A DNA stretch of 13,703 nucleotides from an uncultured Clostridia bacterium (GCA_947177495.1 CAMWUS010000013.1:1-13703), one strand, 5' to 3'. Positions 1 through 6,048 are shown, counted from the stretch's first letter. Made by a program: numbers and translations. Notes: a model not told the origin generated them from the sequence alone.

Positions 1-132
1 GGCAAATTCTCCACCCCCCCCCTGAGTTTTATTTACCACGCCCAATAAAACACCAAAAGCGCTACCCAATGTCATGAGCACCGTTAAAATTGCCGTTGTA
101 ATTTTAAACTTCTTTGCCGAGATCTTTTTCAT
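1..132 (-). CDS. N-terminal fragment of an exported or membrane-anchored protein of unknown function
   Basis: This is the first 44 codons of a gene that runs off the left edge of the window. The ATG at 132-130 is preceded by a strong Shine-Dalgarno sequence (AGGAGG, 5 bases before the ATG). The peptide begins MKKISAKKFK, a strongly basic N-terminus. A hydrophobic stretch of about 20 residues (residues 11-32, ITTAILTVLM...GVLLGVV) follows, then NKTQGGGGEFA. That is the layout of a signal peptide or an N-terminal membrane anchor followed by a glycine-rich linker. The four glycines come from a run of nine G on the coding strand (14-22 on the plus strand), a possible slippage site. No family can be named from 44 residues. 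A probable promoter lies at 303-331, leaving a leader of about 160 bases. The reading frame is open to the window edge. Confidence 0.72.
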   Translation of the reverse strand, partial: MKKISAKKFKITTAILTVLMTLGSAFGVLLGVVNKTQGGGGEFA

Positions 133-157
133 AAGACCCTCCTGTTTCCATTTGTTC

Positions 158-247
158 CCGTCATTCTGAGGGCGAAGCCCGAAGAATCCCACCAAACAAA
201 GTCCACTATCGACCAATGGGACCCTTCACATTCGTTCAGGGTGACGG
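158..247. repeat. Palindromic MITE/REP-like repeat, copy A
   Basis: The element is about 90 bp with imperfect terminal inverted repeats. The left end begins CCGTCATTCTGAGG, and the right end read on the other strand begins CCGTCACCCTGA. Each arm leads on to a GAAGAATCCC-like segment (GAAGGGTCCC in the right arm). The left arm carries a small hairpin, GGGC-GAA-GCCC (170-180). A related half copy lies at 1142-1196. CGTCATTCTGAG...GAAGAATCC repeats are common non-coding intergenic elements in bacterial genomes. This one lies inside the predicted leader of the leftward gene and would fold into a long hairpin in that transcript. Confidence 0.7.
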
Positions 248-253
248 TTAAGC

Positions 254-288
254 GTGTCGTTTTTCGCGTTCAAGCTAGAATACGACAC
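254..288 (-). promoter_or_regulatory. Stem-loop near the 5' end of the leftward gene's leader
   Basis: GTGTCGT (254-260) and ACGACAC (282-288) form a perfect 7-bp inverted repeat around 21 bases. It begins only about 8 bases downstream of the transcription start expected from the promoter at 303-331. It has no T-run, so it is not an intrinsic terminator. It could stabilise the 5' end of the mRNA or be a regulatory structure. It does not match a riboswitch class that I recognise. Confidence 0.35.
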
Positions 289-302
289 TATTAGTCAGTA
301 CC

Positions 303-331
303 ATTTTAGCATACATTTTCTTTCTAAACAA
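303..331 (-). promoter_or_regulatory. Sigma-A-type promoter for the truncated leftward gene
   Basis: On the minus strand, TTGTTT (331-326) is separated by exactly 17 bases from TAAAAT (308-303). The -10 is preceded by TGC, an extended -10 element. The expected start is near 296, giving a leader of about 164 bases before the ATG at 132. Confidence 0.5.
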
Positions 332-440
332 GGGTTTTGCGCAAAAAATCGGAAAAAATTTTTGTTATTTCACCAAAAATTCGCTTTTTTTTCCATTTTT
401 TAGGACTTTCCCCGCCCGTACTCTTTATATTGAATAAAAT

Positions 441-468
441 TTGTACCCATAATTCCCTTTATTATAAT
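441..468 (+). promoter_or_regulatory. Possible rightward sigma-A promoter of unclear target
   Basis: TTGTAC (441-446), a 16-base spacer and TATAAT (463-468). The -10 is perfect and the -35 is weak. Expected start is near 475. No gene with a ribosome-binding site follows. It could add a second, distal start for ssrA or could be a chance match in AT-rich DNA. Confidence 0.3.
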
Positions 469-510
469 GATATGCGCGCGAAGCAAAACCACGCTTTTGC
501 CCCACCCCAA

Positions 511-654
511 CCGTCATTGCGCTCGCCCAACCGTCATTGCGCTCGCCCAACCGTCATTGCGAGGGAGCAACGCGACCGCGGCAATCCAGAAAATAATAAC
601 GCGGATACAATCTTAATACTAGATTGCTTCGACATAAATGTCTCGCAATGACGG
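511..654. repeat. Palindromic MITE-like repeat preceded by two tandem copies of its terminus
   Basis: The complete element is 551-654 (104 bp) with a perfect 13-bp terminal inverted repeat: CCGTCATTGCGAG at 551-563 and its complement at 642-654. Two direct copies of the 20-bp unit CCGTCATTGCGCTCGCCCAA (511-530 and 531-550) precede it, so the end sequence occurs three times in a row. Each arm has its own nested hairpin: CGCG-AC-CGCG (571-580) on the left and GACAT-AA-ATGTC (631-642) on the right. Both are followed inward by GCAATC (GCAATCC, GCAATCT). CGTCATTGCGAG...GCAATC elements are a widespread intergenic repeat type. There is no coding capacity. Confidence 0.75.
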
Positions 655-708
655 AACAGCCCCCCGCCTTGGGCAGGGGATAAATTTGGATTTCCCCCGT
701 TAATTCCC

Positions 709-737
709 TTGACAATACTTTTCCTATCCATTATAAT
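709..737 (+). promoter_or_regulatory. Consensus promoter of ssrA
   Basis: Perfect TTGACA (709-714), 17-base spacer, perfect TATAAT (732-737). The expected start is near 744, about six bases before the mature tmRNA 5' end at 750, which fits RNase P trimming of a short leader. A fully consensus sigma-A promoter suits a highly expressed housekeeping RNA. Confidence 0.9.
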
Positions 738-749
738 ATATACGCATTC

Positions 750-1135
750 GGGGCTGTTTAGGATTCGATTGCAAGCGGATTTCGTAGGACGCACGTCGGA
801 GGCTCGGCTCCGTAAAAACGGACTAATTTTAAATGCTGATAATAAAAGCAGAAGATCGACCGTTGCGCGTCGGGCTACCCGCCGCGTAGCACTTGCGGCT
901 TAACAGCGTTAGGCTCCGTTCTCTTTCCGTTCCCCATGGCGGGAAGCAGAGCGTTATTAAAGTGGGCAACCTTTTGTAAGGGCGCGTTTCCCCCCTTATA
1001 AAAAGCTCTTCGGAAACACGCCCCCTGTAAGCTTGTCTATGGGCTTACTTCGGGCAAGACCGACCATAGACTAAGCGTGTAGTGTCCGCGCTTGAACCTT
1101 GTAAGACCGCAGTTCAACTCTGCGCAGCTCCACCA
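750..1135 (+). ncRNA. ssrA: Transfer-messenger RNA (tmRNA)
   Basis: tmRNA rescues ribosomes stalled on broken mRNAs. It is charged with alanine and then supplies a short reading frame that adds a degradation tag. The tRNA-like ends are clear. GGGGCTG (750-756) pairs with CAGCTCC (1125-1131), including the G3-U70 wobble that marks alanine acceptors, followed by ACCA with an encoded CCA end at 1133-1135. The T arm CGCAG-TTCAACT-CTGCG (1108-1124) is perfect. A long-range helix can form between CAAGCGGA (772-779) and the TCCGCGCTTG segment (1085-1094). The tag frame resumes at GCT 835 and ends at TAA 901-903. Length is 386 bases, normal for one-piece tmRNA. A consensus promoter precedes it. No T-run terminator follows directly, so transcription probably continues into the tRNA-Ala gene. 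The tag itself is unusual and is listed separately. Confidence 0.95.
835..903 (+). other. tmRNA tag reading frame, 22-residue arginine-rich tag
   Basis: From the GCT resume codon the frame reads ADNKSRR..., continues through two more RR pairs and ends ...RRVALAA before TAA (901-903). The ALAA end is the standard signal for ClpXP and related proteases, and ADN is a common start. The interior is odd, with three RR pairs plus a lysine against one acidic residue, giving a strongly cationic tag. Familiar tags such as the E. coli ANDENYALAA are short and acidic or neutral. The resume codon is inferred from the usual Ala start and the frame, not from experiment. Confidence 0.8.
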
Positions 1136-1141
1136 AAAGTT

Positions 1142-1196
1142 CCGTCATTCTGAGGGGGTTTATCCCCCGAAGAATCCCACGAAACGAAGTCCAACT
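1142..1196. repeat. Half copy (copy B) of the palindromic repeat at 158-247
   Basis: CCGTCATTCTGAGG is followed by a hairpin, GGGGG-TTTA-TCCCC(C), and then GAAGAATCCCAC.AAAC.AAGTCCA, matching the left arm of copy A almost base for base outside the hairpin. The matching right arm is absent. It fills nearly the whole gap between the tmRNA 3' end (1135) and the tRNA-Ala 5' end (1203), so it would be transcribed as a spacer between the two stable RNAs. Confidence 0.65.
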
Positions 1197-1202
1197 TCAT
1201 AC

Positions 1203-1272
<70 letters not shown>

Positions 1273-1278
<6 letters not shown>

Positions 1279-1314
1279 AAAAAAGGAAGGCTGTTGCCTT
1301 CCTTTTTTTGGTGG
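1273..1314. terminator. Bidirectional intrinsic terminator between tRNA-Ala and recG
   Basis: A perfect 19-bp inverted repeat: CCACCAAAAAAAGGAAGGC (1273-1291), loop TGTT (1292-1295) and its complement (1296-1314). On either strand a GGAAGGC/GCCTTCC core is followed by seven T, so it can end both the ssrA-tRNA transcript and the leftward recG transcript. The outer CCACC...GGTGG pairs include the last bases of the tRNA acceptor and CCA (1273-1278), so the full stem would compete with the tRNA fold. Confidence 0.9.
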
Positions 1315-1440
1315 ACATAAGTGCGCTCGAAGCATTCGGGGTTCGTGCGAGACACCCGAAAAGCGGAGCAAGCAAACAAGAAAGAGGTGTCGACACTTTC
1401 AAGCCGCAGGCGCAGAAACTCCCCTTGGGCTCTTATCTCC

Positions 1441-3444
1441 CTAATTCAAAACAACGTCTTTCAAGCTCTCGTATTTCTGCATCGCCACGCATTTAATTTC
1501 TTCAAAATTCAACCGCCGCTCAAACGCTTCGTCGGAAAGCCGTTTCGCGGTAAAAATAATTTCCGCAGAATATTTCAAATTTTTAATCCCGCTCAACATT
1601 CTGCCGCTTTGGCGGGTTCCCAAAAAGTCGCCGCCCCCGCGCAGTTCCAAATCCTTTTCGGCAAGTTTAAATCCGTCGGACGTGTTTTTCAGCACTGCTA
1701 AACGCTCCAATGCGGTTTCGCCGCCTCCGCCCACAAGCAGGAAGCACCAACTCTTTTCGCTTCCTCTGCCAACGCGTCCGCGCAGTTGGTGGAGTTGCGA
1801 AAGCCCGAACCGCTCGGCGTTACAAATCACCATGATTGTCGCATCGGGCACGTCGATTCCCACTTCGATAACGGTCGTCGCCACAAGGCAGTCGTACTCC
1901 TTGCGCTTGAACGCCGCCATAATTTCCGCCTTCTCCTTGTCTTTCATGCGCCCGTGCAAAAGCGCAAACCGCACGTCGAAGAGGCTGTTTTTGAGTTTGT
2001 CGTACAGCTCGGTAACCGAAGTGACTTGCCCTTCGTCGTCATCGATTTTAGCGCACACGAAGTACGCCTGCCGCCCCTTTTTTACCTCGCCCCGAATGTA
2101 GCCGAGCATATCCTCGTACTTGCGCTCGGGGATAAGCGCGGTGGTGATTTCCTGCCGCTCCTTGGGTTTATCGGTTATCGTCGTTACGTCCAAATCGCCG
2201 TAAAATATCAAAGAAAGCGTGCGCGGAATGGGCGTTGCCGACATAATCAATATATCGATTGCATCACCCTTTTCGCTCAATGTATTGCGCTGTGCAACGC
2301 CGAAGCGATGCTGTTCGTCGCACACGCAAAAGCCGAGCCGCGGGAATTTCACATCGCCTTGCAGTACCGCGTGCGTGCCGCAAAGAATATCGATTTCCCC
2401 TCTTTCAAGCGCCGCTTTCAGCTCTTTTTTCTCTTTCGCCGTGCTTCCGCCCGCCAAATATCCCACCTTGTAATCGGGGAAAATGCGCTCCAAAAGCGCG
2501 AAGTTTTGCGCCGCGAGCACTTCGGTCGGCGACAAGTAAACCGCCTGAAATCCGCTCTTTACCGCCATAAAAATGCCCGTAAGCGCAACCGCCGTTTTGC
2601 CGCTTCCTACGTCGCCCTGCAATAGCCTGTTCATGCGCACGGGCGACTTTAAATTATCGTATATCGCGCGCACGGCGGACTGCTGTCCCGCAGTAAACGC
2701 AAAGGGAAAACGCGCCTCGAACTCCGCCACTTCCCGCTCGGTCACGCTGTACTTTCTCAGCCGCGCGTCCGCCCTGTCTCCCTTGATCAGCTTAAACGCC
2801 GACACGAGCGTGAAGTACTCTTCGAGGGCGACCCGCTCGGACGCTTTTTTCAATTCTTGCTGATTTTTGGGCGCATGAACGGCAAAAACCGCCTCTTTTA
2901 AGGGCGAAATGCCGTATTTTTGCTGCAATTCGACGGGAATTACCGATTTGATCGGCGTTACGCGCAGTGCTTCCGCAACCGCATCGCGCACCACGCGCTG
3001 CGTTAAAGAGCCTCTTAACGGGTACACCGGCACCAACCCTTTCAGCCGTAGATTGCGCTCCAACGGCTCGAACGTGGGATTGACAAGCGACACCGTTCCG
3101 TAGTTGTTTTGCACCCGCCCGTAAAAGAGGTATTCCCCCTTTTTCAGCCGTTGCGCCACATAGGGCATATTGAACCAAACGGCGGAAAACGTATCGCTCC
3201 CCTGTTGTAGCCACGCCCGCACGAGCTTTATCCGCCCCGTGTACCGCACGGGGTCTACGGAGACGAGCGTACATGCGATCAGCGCCATGTCGTTATGGAA
3301 CACCTCACGCACGGATACACGCGAAGTCATATCCAAATAAGAGCGCGGATAATAGCGCACGAGTTCTTCCGTATCCCGCACGCCCGCTTTCAAAAATTCT
3401 TTTTCGCGCTTCTCATTCACGCCCCGAAGTACTGTAAGTTTCAT
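1441..3444 (-). CDS. recG: ATP-dependent DNA helicase RecG
   Basis: RecG drives regression and branch migration of stalled replication forks and recombination intermediates. The protein has 667 residues, normal for the family. The first ~250 residues are the wedge (OB-fold) region that binds branched DNA. The helicase motifs follow in order: Walker A GDVGSGKT (about 277-284), DEQHRFG with the Mg-binding DE (376-382), SATPIPRTL (402-410), TTVIEVGID (523-531) and QLRGRVGRG (553-561). The C-terminal RecG signature with GGGDFLGTRQSG (603-614) comes last. The start MKLTVLRGV fits the family N-terminus, but no good ribosome-binding site precedes it. Only 28 bases separate the ATG from the terminator of fakA, so recG may depend on read-through or on a promoter I cannot identify. 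recG follows yloU-yloV in B. subtilis too, where sdaAB-sdaAA lie between. The transcript ends at the shared terminator 1273-1314; the intervening 1315-1440 shows nothing functional. Confidence 0.97.
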   Translation of the reverse strand: MKLTVLRGVNEKREKEFLKAGVRDTEELVRYYPRSYLDMTSRVSVREVFHNDMALIACTLVSVDPVRYTGRIKLVRAWLQQGSDTFSAVWFNMPYVAQRLKKGEYLFYGRVQNNYGTVSLVNPTFEPLERNLRLKGLVPVYPLRGSLTQRVVRDAVAEALRVTPIKSVIPVELQQKYGISPLKEAVFAVHAPKNQQELKKASERVALEEYFTLVSAFKLIKGDRADARLRKYSVTEREVAEFEARFPFAFTAGQQSAVRAIYDNLKSPVRMNRLLQGDVGSGKTAVALTGIFMAVKSGFQAVYLSPTEVLAAQNFALLERIFPDYKVGYLAGGSTAKEKKELKAALERGEIDILCGTHAVLQGDVKFPRLGFCVCDEQHRFGVAQRNTLSEKGDAIDILIMSATPIPRTLSLIFYGDLDVTTITDKPKERQEITTALIPERKYEDMLGYIRGEVKKGRQAYFVCAKIDDDEGQVTSVTELYDKLKNSLFDVRFALLHGRMKDKEKAEIMAAFKRKEYDCLVATTVIEVGIDVPDATIMVICNAERFGLSQLHQLRGRVGRGSEKSWCFLLVGGGGETALERLAVLKNTSDGFKLAEKDLELRGGGDFLGTRQSGRMLSGIKNLKYSAEIIFTAKRLSDEAFERRLNFEEIKCVAMQKYESLKDVVLN

Positions 3445-3472
3445 TTTATTGATTGTTCAAAATTTTATTATC

Positions 3473-3498
3473 AAAAAAGAGCGGCGAACCGCTCTTTT
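3473..3498 (-). terminator. Intrinsic terminator after fakA
   Basis: Read on the minus strand: AAAAGAGCGG, loop TTCG, CCGCTCTTTT, continuing to six T. It begins 17 bases after the fakA stop codon. It separates the yloU-fakA unit from recG, though some read-through is possible. Confidence 0.88.
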
Positions 3499-3515
3499 CT
3501 TCCGTTCGATTTTTA

Positions 3516-5168
3516 TTACTCCAAAGAGAGCAGATAGTAGTAAACAGGCTGTCCGCCGCAGTGGCAATCTACGTCGCAGTCGGGGAACGCTTCCTGCACT
3601 TTTTCTACAAGCGCCTGCGCGTCCTCTTCCTTTACATCGTTGCCGTAGTACAGCGTAATAACTTCGTGCGACTCTTCTTTGAGCTTATCCAAAAGTTTTA
3701 AAACTGTGTCGTCGATGTTGTCGCTCTTCGCCAAAATCTTTTTGTCGTCGAGCCCGATGATGTCCCCTTCCTTAATGTTGAACCCGTTCACGCTCGTGGT
3801 GCGCACCGCGTGGGTGACTTGCCCCGACTTCACGTTGTCGAGCGCGTGGATCATGTTGGTCTTGTTCTCTTCCGCGCTCGCTTCGGGACTGAACGAAAGC
3901 GCCGCCGCAAAGCCCTGCGGAATGTTCTTGGTGGGGATTACGTGAATCGTGCGGTTGTTGACAAGCGCCTTTGCCTGCTCCGCCGCAAGAATGATATTTT
4001 TGTTGTTGGGGAACACGAACACGTTGTCCGCGTTAATTTTTTGTACTGCGTTTGCGATATCCGATGCGGAAGGATTCATCGTTTGACCGCCCTCGATGAC
4101 GCGATCGACGAACAAATCGCGGAAAATATCCGCTATTCCCTCGCCCGCGCACACGGCAAGCATGCCCTGATCCTTCTTTTCCGCCTCGATTTTGGCTTTG
4201 AGCGCGCGGTTTTGCTCCAACATGTTCTCAATTTTGGGACGGTCGAGTTCACCGAGCTCCAAAGCGTACGTAAGGGCTACGCCCGGCGTGTTGGTGTGTA
4301 CGTGAACCTTGATCATCTCCAAGTCGCCGATGCAGATAACGCTGTCGCCCAAGCCCATGAGCCGTTCGCGCAACTTATCGATGTCGGCAAGCGTGGTGCT
4401 CTTTTTGAGGTTGATGACGAAGAATTCCGTACAGTAAGCGAACTGAATTTCGCCCAAATCCATGTTGATGATGTCGGAATTGTCGCCGAAGTCGGCATCC
4501 TGAGCGGAAGCGGCATTCGCAGCCTCCGTCTGAATTTCGGAAATAATATCGTCGCCCATGAGCGCGGCTTGGAATCCGCGCATGATCGTCATGAGACCTA
4601 CGCCGCCCGAATCGACTACGCCCGCCTTTTTGAGCACGGGAAGCAGTTCGGGAGTTTTGGCAAGCGCCTTATCTCCCTCCGCAATAACAGCGGGAATAAA
4701 CGTTTCGAAATCGCGGTATTTACCCGCAATTTTCACCGCGCATTCGCTCATCATGCGCATGACGGTTAAAATGGTACCCTCTTTGGGAATGGAAACCGCG
4801 CCGTAAGCAACTTTCGTTCCCGCTTCCATCGCTTTGGCAAACGTGCGGGTGTCTACCTCCGGTTTGCCCGTACGCAGTACCGAGCAAATTCCGCGGAAGA
4901 TTTGGGAAAGGATAACGCCCGAGTTCCCGCGCGCGCCGCGGAGCGCGCCTTTGGATATTAAATCGCAGACCTGCAAAAAGTCTCCCGCGGCGAAGGTGTT
5001 AAGCTCCTTGACCGCCGATTGCATGGTAAGCGACATGTTCGTTCCCGTATCGCCGTCGGGCACGGGGAACACGTTGAGCGCGTCCACCTTCGCCCGATTG
5101 TTATCAAGCATTTTCGCGCCGACCAGAACCATTTTCCGGAACATGGCGCAATTTATTGTTTTTTGCAT
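3516..5168 (-). CDS. fakA: Fatty acid kinase subunit FakA (YloV, DAK/DhaL family)
   Basis: FakA uses ATP to phosphorylate fatty acids held by a FakB (DegV-family) partner, feeding exogenous or recycled fatty acids into phospholipid synthesis. The 550 residues have the expected layout. The N-terminal DhaL-type kinase domain (about 1-205) contains NVFPVPDGDTGTNM (32-45), with Mg/ATP-binding Asp38 and Asp40 and the upstream Asp29. It also has GALRGARGNSGVILSQ (74-89) and VDSGGVGL (185-192). A middle region contains KVHVHTNTPG (287-296). The C-terminal FakA domain ends GGQPVYYYLLSLE, typical of the family. No FakB gene is in the window. The start has a GGGAG element about 10 bases upstream, slightly distant. 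The gene lies 74 bases after yloU and is probably in the same transcript, the arrangement found in many Bacillota. sdaAB/sdaAA, next in B. subtilis, are absent. Confidence 0.93.
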   Translation of the reverse strand: MQKTINCAMFRKMVLVGAKMLDNNRAKVDALNVFPVPDGDTGTNMSLTMQSAVKELNTFAAGDFLQVCDLISKGALRGARGNSGVILSQIFRGICSVLRTGKPEVDTRTFAKAMEAGTKVAYGAVSIPKEGTILTVMRMMSECAVKIAGKYRDFETFIPAVIAEGDKALAKTPELLPVLKKAGVVDSGGVGLMTIMRGFQAALMGDDIISEIQTEAANAASAQDADFGDNSDIINMDLGEIQFAYCTEFFVINLKKSTTLADIDKLRERLMGLGDSVICIGDLEMIKVHVHTNTPGVALTYALELGELDRPKIENMLEQNRALKAKIEAEKKDQGMLAVCAGEGIADIFRDLFVDRVIEGGQTMNPSASDIANAVQKINADNVFVFPNNKNIILAAEQAKALVNNRTIHVIPTKNIPQGFAAALSFSPEASAEENKTNMIHALDNVKSGQVTHAVRTTSVNGFNIKEGDIIGLDDKKILAKSDNIDDTVLKLLDKLKEESHEVITLYYGNDVKEEDAQALVEKVQEAFPDCDVDCHCGGQPVYYYLLSLE

Positions 5169-5242
5169 AGAATGTAATCTCCCAGTTAATTATACCCCAA
5201 AACCTTGTGCCTGGGGGGACATAAAAAAGTGCGGAGACGGAG

Positions 5243-5593
5243 TTACAATTTTAAACCGACGACATTTACGTTTACGGTGTCCACGATCATTCCCGTAAAC
5301 TTTTCTACCTTGTACTTAATGCTCTCCTTCAACGATTCCGCGACTGCCTCGATCGAGACGCCGTATTTCATAAGCACGGATACGTCGATGAAGATTCGGT
5401 TTCCGGACGTTACGATTTTTACGCCCTTGCCTCCCGCGTCTTTTTTCAAAAGTTCGGCGAGCGTTTCCGTAAAACGGCGCGCGACGGTATCCACGATGCC
5501 ATAGCTTTCCATCGCGGCCTGCGCTGCCACCTTGGCGATTGCCAAGTCGGATATAGAAATTTTTCCGTATGCATTACTCGTGCTTACAGACAT
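5243..5593 (-). CDS. yloU: Asp23/Gls24 family envelope stress protein (YloU)
   Basis: The protein has 116 residues and fits the Asp23/Gls24 (DUF322) fold. It starts with the typical short segment GKISISDLAIAKVAAQAAMESYGIV. A GVKIVTSGNRIFIDVSVLMKYG strand region (about 57-78) follows, then a helix with SLKESIKYKVEKFTGMIVDTVNVNV. Members are small cytoplasmic proteins linked to cell-envelope or alkaline stress, and their exact biochemical role is not established. The position immediately before fakA and divergent from rpmB is the conserved yloU setting. TGGGAG lies six bases before the ATG. A promoter is visible at 5622-5650. Confidence 0.92.
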   Translation of the reverse strand: MSVSTSNAYGKISISDLAIAKVAAQAAMESYGIVDTVARRFTETLAELLKKDAGGKGVKIVTSGNRIFIDVSVLMKYGVSIEAVAESLKESIKYKVEKFTGMIVDTVNVNVVGLKL

Positions 5594-5621
5594 AACACGC
5601 TCCCAATACTTTTCACAATCT

Positions 5622-5650
5622 ATTTTACCTTATTGTCGGCGTTTTTGCAA
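5622..5650 (-). promoter_or_regulatory. Promoter of the yloU-fakA unit
   Basis: On the minus strand, TTGCAA (5650-5645), a 17-base spacer and TAAAAT (5627-5622). Expected start is near 5615, giving a leader of about 20 bases that contains the TGGGAG ribosome-binding site. Confidence 0.65.
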
Positions 5651-5660
5651 GCGTTATTCG

Positions 5661-5698
5661 AAAAAAAATAGCTGTATTTGAAAAAAAAATCAAAAAAA
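5661..5698. promoter_or_regulatory. Phased A-tracts in the divergent yloU/rpmB promoter region
   Basis: Three A runs on the plus strand, of 8 (5661-5668), 9 (5681-5689) and 7 (5692-5698). Their centres are about 20.5 and 10 bases apart, close to whole helical turns. The tracts end 13 bases upstream of the rpmB -35 box and lie just beyond the yloU -35 box. This fits intrinsically bent DNA or an UP element that boosts ribosomal-protein gene transcription. The role is inferred from placement. Confidence 0.45.
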
Positions 5699-5711
5699 CA
5701 GCCGATTTTAA

Positions 5712-5741
5712 TTGATTTTTTCCTGCTGAATATGGTATGAT
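5712..5741 (+). promoter_or_regulatory. Promoter of rpmB
   Basis: TTGATT (5712-5717), an 18-base spacer and TATGAT (5736-5741), the latter preceded by TGG as an extended -10. The expected start near 5748 leaves a leader of about 60 bases with a small hairpin (ACCGA...TCGGT, about 5759-5773). Confidence 0.65.
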
Positions 5742-5808
5742 TATATACGGTTCAAGCAACCGAGATTTTCGGTGCGATTTTTCGGATAATGTCCTCGGAG
5801 GTGAAAAT

Positions 5809-5997
5809 ATGTCGAGAGTATGCAGTATCTGCGGTAAAGGTCAAACGTCGGGCAACAACGTGAGCCACTCCAACCGCAAAACGAGAAGAACGTTTAAGGC
5901 AAACGTTCAGAAGGTTTCTTACGTGCAGGACGGGAAAACCGTAAACGATTACGTTTGCACGAGATGCCTGAAAAGCGATAAAGTAGAACGCGTATAA
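5809..5997 (+). CDS. rpmB: 50S ribosomal protein bL28
   Basis: bL28 is a small protein of the large ribosomal subunit. The 62-residue product reads MSRVCSICGK...GNNVSHSNRKTRR, the standard L28 pattern. Two CxxC pairs, Cys5/Cys8 and Cys50/Cys53, make it the zinc-binding (C+) form. The start at 5809 is fixed by GGAGGT at 5797-5802 with a 6-base spacer; the longer open frame back to 5737 would begin inside the promoter. It is transcribed divergently from yloU as in B. subtilis and is followed by a terminator at 6008-6036. Confidence 0.97.
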   Translation: MSRVCSICGKGQTSGNNVSHSNRKTRRTFKANVQKVSYVQDGKTVNDYVCTRCLKSDKVERV

Positions 5998-6007
5998 CCA
6001 TTTGGCA

Positions 6008-6036
6008 AAAAAGGGCAACTTCACGTTGCCCTTTTT
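6008..6036 (+). terminator. Intrinsic terminator after rpmB
   Basis: AAAAAGGGCAAC (6008-6019), loop of five bases, GTTGCCCTTTTT (6025-6036), followed by a T-rich tail. It lies 10 bases after the rpmB stop. Since no convincing promoter precedes the ABC transporter gene, partial read-through may supply its transcript. Confidence 0.88.
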
Positions 6037-6048
6037 ATTTTTACGGCG

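Larger units (their letters stand above)
133..749. other. 617-base stretch without a protein gene
   Basis: No credible coding sequence is seen on either strand; open frames here run through repeats and lack ribosome-binding sites. The stretch holds the leader and promoter of the leftward gene (133-331), a palindromic repeat (158-247), a stem-loop (254-288), an AT-rich segment with A and T runs (about 335-400), a possible rightward promoter (441-468), a second palindromic repeat with tandem copies of its end (511-654), and the ssrA promoter (709-737). A C/G-rich imperfect hairpin (about 661-680) lacks a T-run and is not called as a terminator. Confidence 0.7.

Noticed and set aside
337..651. 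Plus-strand open frame of 104 codons
   Set aside because: It spans the AT-rich region and the palindromic repeat with its tandem ends; no start signal and low-complexity translation.
661..680. C/G-rich imperfect hairpin before the ssrA promoter as a terminator
   Set aside because: The stem is short with a bulge and no T-run follows.
1387..1396. 10-base perfect palindrome GTGTCGACAC as a regulator site
   Set aside because: Lies downstream of recG between converging transcripts with no promoter beside it; no second copy seen in the window.
1418..1429. 12-base repeat ACTCCCCTTGGG matching the 3' part of tRNA-Ala (1260-1271), as an attachment-site remnant
   Set aside because: Too short, only about 146 bases apart, with no integrase or element between; 12-base coincidences are expected in a window of this size.
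1786..2625. 279-codon plus-strand open frame inside recG
   Set aside because: Antisense shadow of recG, whose helicase motifs are all intact on the minus strand.
3810..4769. 319-codon plus-strand open frame inside fakA
   Set aside because: Antisense shadow of a full-length FakA; no ribosome-binding site and an Arg/His-rich composition typical of shadow frames.
5189..5194. Perfect TATAAT on the minus strand upstream of fakA as a promoter
   Set aside because: No -35 box at a suitable distance, and the implied start would fall on the ribosome-binding site; fakA is more likely co-transcribed with yloU.
5737..5808. Upstream extension of rpmB to an ATG at 5737
   Set aside because: That ATG lies within the -10 box; GGAGGT and the conserved L28 N-terminus fix the start at 5809.
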